Origin: Blasia pusilla
Taxonomy: Eukaryota > Marchantiophyta > Marchantiopsida > Blasiales
Direction: 5' to 3'
Assembly: GCA_050084515.1 (NCBI GenBank)
Contig: CM114274.1
Coordinates: forward strand, 13,516,001 to 13,580,000
Length of the DNA: 64,000 nucleotides
Positions 58,413 through 64,000 of this stretch are shown here, one piece after another. The notes under the pieces were generated by a model. That model made no database searches. It was not told where the DNA came from and saw only the letters and a list, made by a program, of their open reading frames with translations. Position 1 is the stretch's first letter; each line of letters starts with the position of its first letter. The position numbers and the translations under genes are program-made.

Positions 58413-61039
58413 GCATTTCTATATGTATAGTTATAGTAGAACCCGCTAAGAGAGGGTGTAGGGTTTCTTAGGCAGCAGATTTGTATGGGTGTGTAGGCAG
58501 ATGCCTATACTAGAATCGGGCTTAGCTGGTAGGTGGGCAAATCACATCGAAGGAATACATTTTCGTATCAATCTTAGCTCAAAGGAATATAGTTGCCAAC
58601 TAGGAGAAGTGCTATGGGTTTGAAGTTAAATCCCAACAGAGCAACTAGTTAGCTCCTGGGGGATGCTCTAGAATGCCATGTGAACTCTGCAGCTTATATT
58701 TGAATGCAGCTCATGTGCAACTTCTCTTGAATGCCAACATAACAATTCATTGCTTACATTGTTGGTAATGTTCATACATAGGCAAAATTCTACAAGGGAG
58801 AGGTGGAGAAGAGCAGGTTGCTCTTGAGTTTAGGAAGATGTTTGTTGCATTCATGGGCAAGAGCCCACCCTTTCCTGAGAAGCAAGCCTACCAAACCTCG
58901 CTATGGCGGGACCCAGTGGAGTGGATCCACTACTGCTACTCTGAGGAGCATAAGCAGTGGGTTTGCTTGTGCTCAAAGTGCATTGAGTTTTTCCGTCTAG
59001 ACCTTCAACTCGCACATTGCTACCCATTGGTTGAGGCCTGTGCCGGGTACACCTCGGCCGACGGGGAAGAAGAAGGTGGAAGGCGATGGTGAAGCACAGG
59101 AAGAATTGGAAGAAGATGAGGGTAAACCCTATACCTGTTCTATCACCACTTACCGTGCTCGGTGCAAATGAATGTCATGTTTAGGGATAGCACTGAATTT
59201 TGCCATGTCTCGGATGTCTTAGTTGTTAAGCCTTTTTTTTTCCGATGCTGGTACTTATGTGACGCCATCTTCTGCGAATATTAGACTGAGGGGCACGGTG
59301 CTACAACGGTGGGCCAATCGCAAAAGACAGAAGAAGGCTGCACTTCTAAACAAAGCCAAAGAGCATGCACGAAGGGCTGCAGGACCCTTTGCCCCCATGC
59401 CTGCCTTAACTGACCTTTTAATTGCATTTGAGGCTCACAGAGCGCATCAATTCCAGCAGACCTCTTGGTCATGCCTAGCCAAGGTGGAAGAATACGAAAA
59501 GGCTAGGGAAGAACTATAGAGCACCCTAGGCCGCCCGACCACCATTGTGAGCTCATGGATTGAGTCAGGACGTACCCTTCTCCCTTCCACCATTCCATTG
59601 GATAGAGTGAACCGAAGTACCTACTGGAGATGTCTTGCTGCATTTCACCATTTATCTGCTGTGTGGGTGATGGATAGGCAAGAACCATATCGATGGGATG
59701 CCGGTTCGGAGACTAGACACCAGTAGGTAGAGCAGTCACTTGTAGTGTTAAATGCCCTGCGTCGATATCATCGACATTCCTGGTACATCGGTGAAGAGTA
59801 CTACACCCCCCGGTTCAAGCACCACTATAGAATTTGGAAGGAAAGAAACAAACTTGCCATACTAGAGAGGATGAGAGAGAAAGTGACTCGTATGTATGTG
59901 GATGGAGTCGGGTGCAGCCATGCAGATGCTGTCTTGCGGGTATATGAAATCTTCCTATGAATTATTTGTAGGTCTAATATTTGAAATGCATTTTCTGTCC
60001 CTATTTCTTAGTATACTATAGCCACATGGATGTCCTACTCCTGCCCAATGCTTGCCTTTTGACATTCATGTGCAAATGTGTACCTATTATGCTTGACAGA
60101 TTGGTGAAATGTTCGCAGGGAGGTGTGGATGTTGAAATAGTTGACTCTAGTGACTCGGACTCAAACCTCGGGGGTGCAACAAGCCCAGTACCCAGTGGTG
60201 GAGATAACAGGGAGGTCTTCTCAAGGACTCCATCGGTTCAGCCTCCCGTCTCGAGAATATGGAGATGTTCCAAATGACACGGCTCTGCTACGCCCCAAAA
60301 GGCAGAAACAACCACACAGATCTAAGTCCTTCAGTGCAGCAAAGTCCATCACAAACACCAGGAAATCGCCTCGACTACATCCCGGCATTGGAGCGGATGC
60401 TGATATTGTGGAAGGTGGGGTTATGGATGATGCACGTATACATTCATCCCCTGAAGCAATCCGTCGCTCCCCTAGCCCTGACTAGGTGGTCCTCCAAGCA
60501 GAACCTGTTATAGAAGGGCCGCGCCCACGTGGGAGAACCAAGGATGACATGAAGCAAAGGAGGAGGCTTACGATGATAAAACACACCAGAATCACGGAGG
60601 AAGAGGTGATGTGACAATCCAAGAGAAACACTTGAGTTGTAGTTCCTTGCTTACCATGATTTGGCATTCGCCCTCCTTGATGTCTACTTATGTCACTAAA
60701 TTACTCTTGTACAGGCCCTCATAGTTTCCAGAGATGACGAGTTGAATACTTTGAACGAAGAAGCTACAATGCCCTTACCCCCCCCCGGTAACCTTTGCAG
60801 CCGGCCCTCATTATGTTGATTATGAATAAAATCATATTCTCCAACTTGTGCAATTTCTTTGGTTTTGATTCATTCTTCGAATTTTCCATTGTAAGGTGCA
60901 AGACGTTGCAGTTGTATGAACAGCCATGCTAACCGTGGCACGACATGTACAGGCCGAGGATGAGGTATCTGACTTCCAGTCCACGCCATTGCCAACATTC
61001 TCCACACCACTTTTGCAGCCATTGGACACCTCCACATGA
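57341..61039 (+). pseudogene. Multi-exon gene of unknown family with in-frame TAG stops
   Basis: Exon 1 (57341-58028, ATG start) joins in phase to exon 2 (from 58782). Later coding blocks lie at about 59285-59960, 60119-60605, 60716-60788 and 60953-61039. Exon 1 has a globular region (LDDWIILGIPLETY, VAFSPKARLAGGHVWFDSYF). Exon 2 has DPVEWIHYCY and QWVCLCSKCIEFF with a Cys pair. The third block is basic and helical (RWANRKRQKKAALLNKAKEH; RRYHRHSWYIGEEYYTPRF). The fourth starts VDVEIVDSSDSDS, a good match to a SUMO-interacting motif. TAG interrupts otherwise continuous frames at 59517-59519, 59724-59726 and 60483-60485; frame changes occur near 59040 and 60255. I do not recognise the family. 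It converges with the SWIM gene and may share a transposon with it. Confidence 0.5.
58321..58408 (+). repeat. (ATGT)n(AT)n microsatellite in an intron
   Basis: Eight or more ATGT/TATG units followed by about 26 TA units, all within the first intron of the preceding gene relic. Likely length-variable. Confidence 0.9.
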
Positions 61040-61580
61040 GCTCCTTTGCCATTGAGTTTGCTGAGGTGAGTTTGCTGCATTGCATGTATTGAGTTGACTC
61101 CGTTTCATGTAAATTTTTCCTTGCTTACCTGAGAAGTTAAGGAATGGGTTCTGAACCTAATTTCTTGTTAGTGTGCAGATGGTGGATAGCATTTTGATAC
61201 TTGAGTTCCAACGAAGGTTGTAGCGGCCATGCTCTATTTAGGCACATTTTGACAAAAGAGACTATGGATGCAAGAAACGCTCCATGTTGTGGATGCAAGA
61301 AATGCCATAGAATTTTGAATAAAATCCGGAGTTTATTCCTATGGAATGGTTATTGAGGCTATTGTTTACAATGTGTTTTCTCTCATGTGCAAACGTTTGC
61401 ATCCATATTTTTCTCCATCCGTCATTCTTCTGATTCTCCCAATACTCACTGGCAAAATGTCCCAGATAGACATTGGCAGGAATTGAATACATGGATTAAC
61501 ATAGAGTAGAGAAACTTTCTTCAACTTTCAACAGAGAGTGCAGCCAAAAAAAAACAGCGAAATCCCCCCGAGTAACCCAA
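61040..61580. other. Spacer 3' of the unknown + strand gene
   Basis: No recognisable gene. Presumably contains the 3' end of the + strand gene. Confidence 0.35.
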
Positions 61581-61815
61581 ACATCTGAAATGTTCTGTTC
61601 ACGACTCTTATAAGCGTCGATCGTGATAACTGCTGTACCAATTCCAGATTTTGTGGACGTCGGTTAGTTTGAACACCGGGACTATGGTGTTCACATCTGA
61701 AATGTTGTGTTCACAACTCTAATAAGCGCTGATCGTGATGATTGCGGTAGCGATTCCAGATGTTTGTGGACATCGATTAGTTTGAACACCGAGACTATGG
61801 TGTTCACTAGCGTTG
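61581..61815. repeat. Two-copy tandem repeat ending in a 22-bp dyad
   Basis: Copies at 61581-61692 and 61693-61815 share ACATCTGAAATGTT, AATAAGCGCTGATCGTGAT-like and GATTCCAGAT-like phrases. Each ends with a dyad: GAACACCGGGACTATGGTGTTC (61671-61692, arms GAACACC/GGTGTTC) and the near-identical 61794-61815. Confidence 0.75.
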
Positions 61816-62495
61816 GTGTACATTGCATGTTTCATTGCATGCTTCTTTCCAGATTTGTTAGTCATGGCTATGCAAATTAGACATGGTCCAAGTTGGCGAC
61901 ATAGATGAAAGTCTTGCTAAAACTTTACGAAGAGAGACCGGCCTTCCGGGTAGGGTCCGGAGGGCGTCCAACATGTTTTTTTTTAGTTCCAACTAATACG
62001 ATAGTTCTAACTAAAAGGTCAGTCCCTCCATCGAGATAGGATCCATACTCAAAACCGATGTATCCAACCATGGAAAGAAAAATGACCACAGTTCCGTAGG
62101 TTTCTTGCTGTGGTTGGATGCGGTGCAACATATGCTTACGGGGTTACATGATGTAATGTTTAGTACGTAGTAGACCTCGTAACCACATTTTAATTTTTTT
62201 ATTGGCCCGCAACGGTTATGTTGTATTCCACTGTTCTTCAAATCGCCCTTGTTACCATACTGTCATTGTGGAATCAATAATACCAAAGATCTGTGAACAC
62301 CAAGTGTATGGTGTGAACACCAAGTTTATGGTGTTCCTTTACCTGTACTATAGAAGAGACTTTTGAAATAGAGACGTCCGGGCCAATAATGGATTAAACT
62401 TAGCCTAGGCATGTCATTCACAAAACATCTAATACAATGTGAATCAAAAAAACCATCTTAGTATGTGGATCATTTTAAACGGTTATGAACATCTC
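61816..62495. other. Spacer with two further dyad copies at 62295-62336
   Basis: 62295-62314 and 62315-62336 carry GAACACCAAGTGTATGGTGT and GAACACCAAGTTTATGGTGT, the same dyad arms as at 61671 and 61794. No gene recognised. Confidence 0.5.
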
Positions 62496-64000
62496 TCATA
62501 AAACCTGAGAGTCTGCCACAATGTCGTGATTTATACTGTGACTTTGAACATCTGATGAATGACTACCTGGATGTGTCAGGTAAAAATTTGTGACAAGGGG
62601 AAGAGGGCCCTCACTCCTGATCCTAACAATGTTTTCAGCATTCTGAAGGATTTTATCCAGCAAGTCATCGCCTTTGGTCCTCTTTGCTGCGATATCACTT
62701 TTGTAATGATGATGAGGCGTAGAATTTACCAATGGCCATTGCGAATCCATGCTCTATTGGGTTCCTCCACCCTCAACTTGGCTCAATAGAGCATCCAAGT
62801 CAAGATTCTTGCAGGCCTCTGCTTCCATTTCTTCCTCCATGTTCAGGAACTGCAGTTTTTTCGCTCTATGGAATGACTCCACTTGATGTTCTTTGGCCGA
62901 AGGTTGAATCCTTCGTCCATTTTGTGCTCTCTGCCTTAGGTGCATACGATCCAGCCAATCCAATCTTCGCCGGAGATGGCGATCCTGATCAACGTTACCC
63001 ACAAATGGCTCAGGAAAGTGGTGTGCAATATTATGACCCACATGTGGGTCAATGTGAGTGTTTGTCTCAATTCTTGCCTTCAGGTTCAGAATAGAGCCTA
63101 AATCCTAGTGCAATAATTGAAACAAATGCTCCATCAGCACATCTGAAAATGGAACACCAAGGGCAGCACGTATGCACTTGTCTATCATATCTTCAACATC
63201 TTTAGTGCTGGTCCTTTGTGGTTCATCCTATTTTACAATTTCAAACTCCGTCACATTTCCAACGACTTCGAGTATATCGGCCTCATTCTGATTAATACAT
63301 ACACTATGGTTGGCGTGCTTCTGCAACAAATTCTCCAATCCTCCAGCTTTGGTTCCAAAACGAGTACCAAGAAAGGACAGTAAGTTCACTTCAGTGTGCC
63401 CACACAACAGAAGGCATTTAACCTATAAATTAAGACGAGATTATTCTTTGCAAGAATACCAATGAACTTCACATCCATACAAGCATGTTTAGACAGGATG
63501 ACATGAAGCCTCAAGCATGTTCAGAGAGCCTAAGGGTACAAATTTCTATTATTAAACCCTTTCAGGAATAGCCCATAAACATTTATTTTGTGTTACAACC
63601 AGAATGAACGCACATGTGCAAACCTGATGTTTGCAAGTGAAGCCTTCATTCACACGTGGACACGTGCATGCTGCATCTTTTGAATCGTAGTCCACCACAT
63701 CATGCCATACATCTAGCTTCGAGATGCTCTTCACCTGAGCACATTTCCTTCCGTTCATGGACTCGAATGTGACATAGTTGTCAGGAATATCATTTGCTCG
63801 CCTAATAGCCATTAGCATGACTTTTTGAATAGCTTGATTCCTCACCATGCCTTCCCTCTTCAAAAAGGACAAGTACCAGAAGAAATCTTCAATTTCTTCA
63901 GTGAGTATTTGCACAAGCCATATAAGCTTCCTTGTTGGCTTAGTGGGCATGCTGGATGTGAGGTGCATCTTTAGAGTGTGATGCCACCTTTCTATGGCAA
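62496..64000 (-). pseudogene. SWIM zinc-finger transposon protein, 5' end outside window, with three in-frame TAG stops
   Basis: The minus-strand exon from the window edge to 63624 encodes AIERWHHTLKMH, RKLIWLVQILTEEIEDFFWY and the SWIM finger ACTCPRVNEGFTCKHQ (CxC...CxH). A GT-AG intron (63623-63423) follows and joins in phase to VKCLLLCGHTEVNLL. The same frame then runs to about 62496, interrupted only by TAG at 63228-63230, 63105-63107 and 62754-62756, with protein-like sequence on both sides each time (EDMIDKCIRAALGVPFSDVL; DRHLRRRLDWLDRMHLRQRA; KGDDLLDKILQNAENI). SWIM fingers bind DNA or protein and are common in MULE-type transposases. The N-terminal catalytic part, if present, lies beyond the window. 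A splice removing the first two stops (donor near 63253, acceptor ending 63105) is possible but less likely. Confidence 0.7.

Noticed and set aside
57341-64000. TAG reassigned to glutamine, or programmed readthrough, as explanation for the in-frame TAG codons
   Set aside because: Land-plant nuclear genes use the standard code, the affected genes also carry frameshifts, and CAG-to-TAG decay is simpler.

Overview
The window looks like a nuclear chromosome segment of a land plant. The evidence is genes split by short introns, degenerate TTTAGGG-type telomere-like tracts, plant-type LTR and non-LTR retroelements, and an intact gene of the plant NERD family (PHD-SWIB-Plus3-GYF-CCCH). The transposon repertoire (DUF7869-like element, SWIM-domain element, a Ty3/gypsy element carrying a cytosine-5 methyltransferase) and a SERAC1-like alpha/beta hydrolase suggest a bryophyte, perhaps a liverwort. 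That placement is inference; no marker gene settles it.

Layout. 1-2206: upstream region and purine-rich leader. 2207-9767 (+): NERD-like gene. Ten exons join exactly into 1632 codons plus a stop, and one intron is a minor-spliceosome AT-AC intron. 9768-13050: non-coding with diverged tandem repeats. 13050-16275 (+): decayed DUF7869-like element. 16620-17220: CCCTAAA-like tract. 17713-19863 (-): single-exon ankyrin-PGG membrane protein. 20990-21860 (+): LINE 3' relic. 22950-23250: small palindromic and tandem repeats. 23456-33186 (-): the main find, a 9.7-kb Ty3/gypsy element read as gag, protease, DNA cytosine-5 methyltransferase, reverse transcriptase, RNase H, integrase, PHD finger. Its LTR pieces are arranged as if circularly permuted. 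33190-38990: repeats, a SINE-like unit, microsatellites and a duplicated 420-bp segment. 39925-41160 (-): second LINE relic. 41290-45300: AT-rich, then strongly G-poor. 45437-47130 (+): SERAC1-like alpha/beta hydrolase, probably frameshifted. 47130-54640: AT-rich with relics. 54640-56350: TTTAGGG-like tract (opposite in orientation to the first) running into GC-richer tandem repeats. 57341-61039 (+) and 62496-64000 (-): two convergent decayed genes, one unrecognised and one with a SWIM zinc finger, separated by repeats containing a 22-bp dyad; together they may be one large DNA transposon.

The host genes that look functional are the NERD-like gene and the ankyrin-PGG gene; the hydrolase is doubtful. 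Most of the rest is transposon-derived. Most of the in-frame stops I could place inside otherwise open transposon frames are TAG, as expected if CAG codons decayed by C-to-T change at methylated CHG sites. The NERD family acts in RNA-guided DNA methylation and the gypsy element carries its own methyltransferase, so the window holds both host and transposon DNA-methylation proteins. Their proximity is probably chance.
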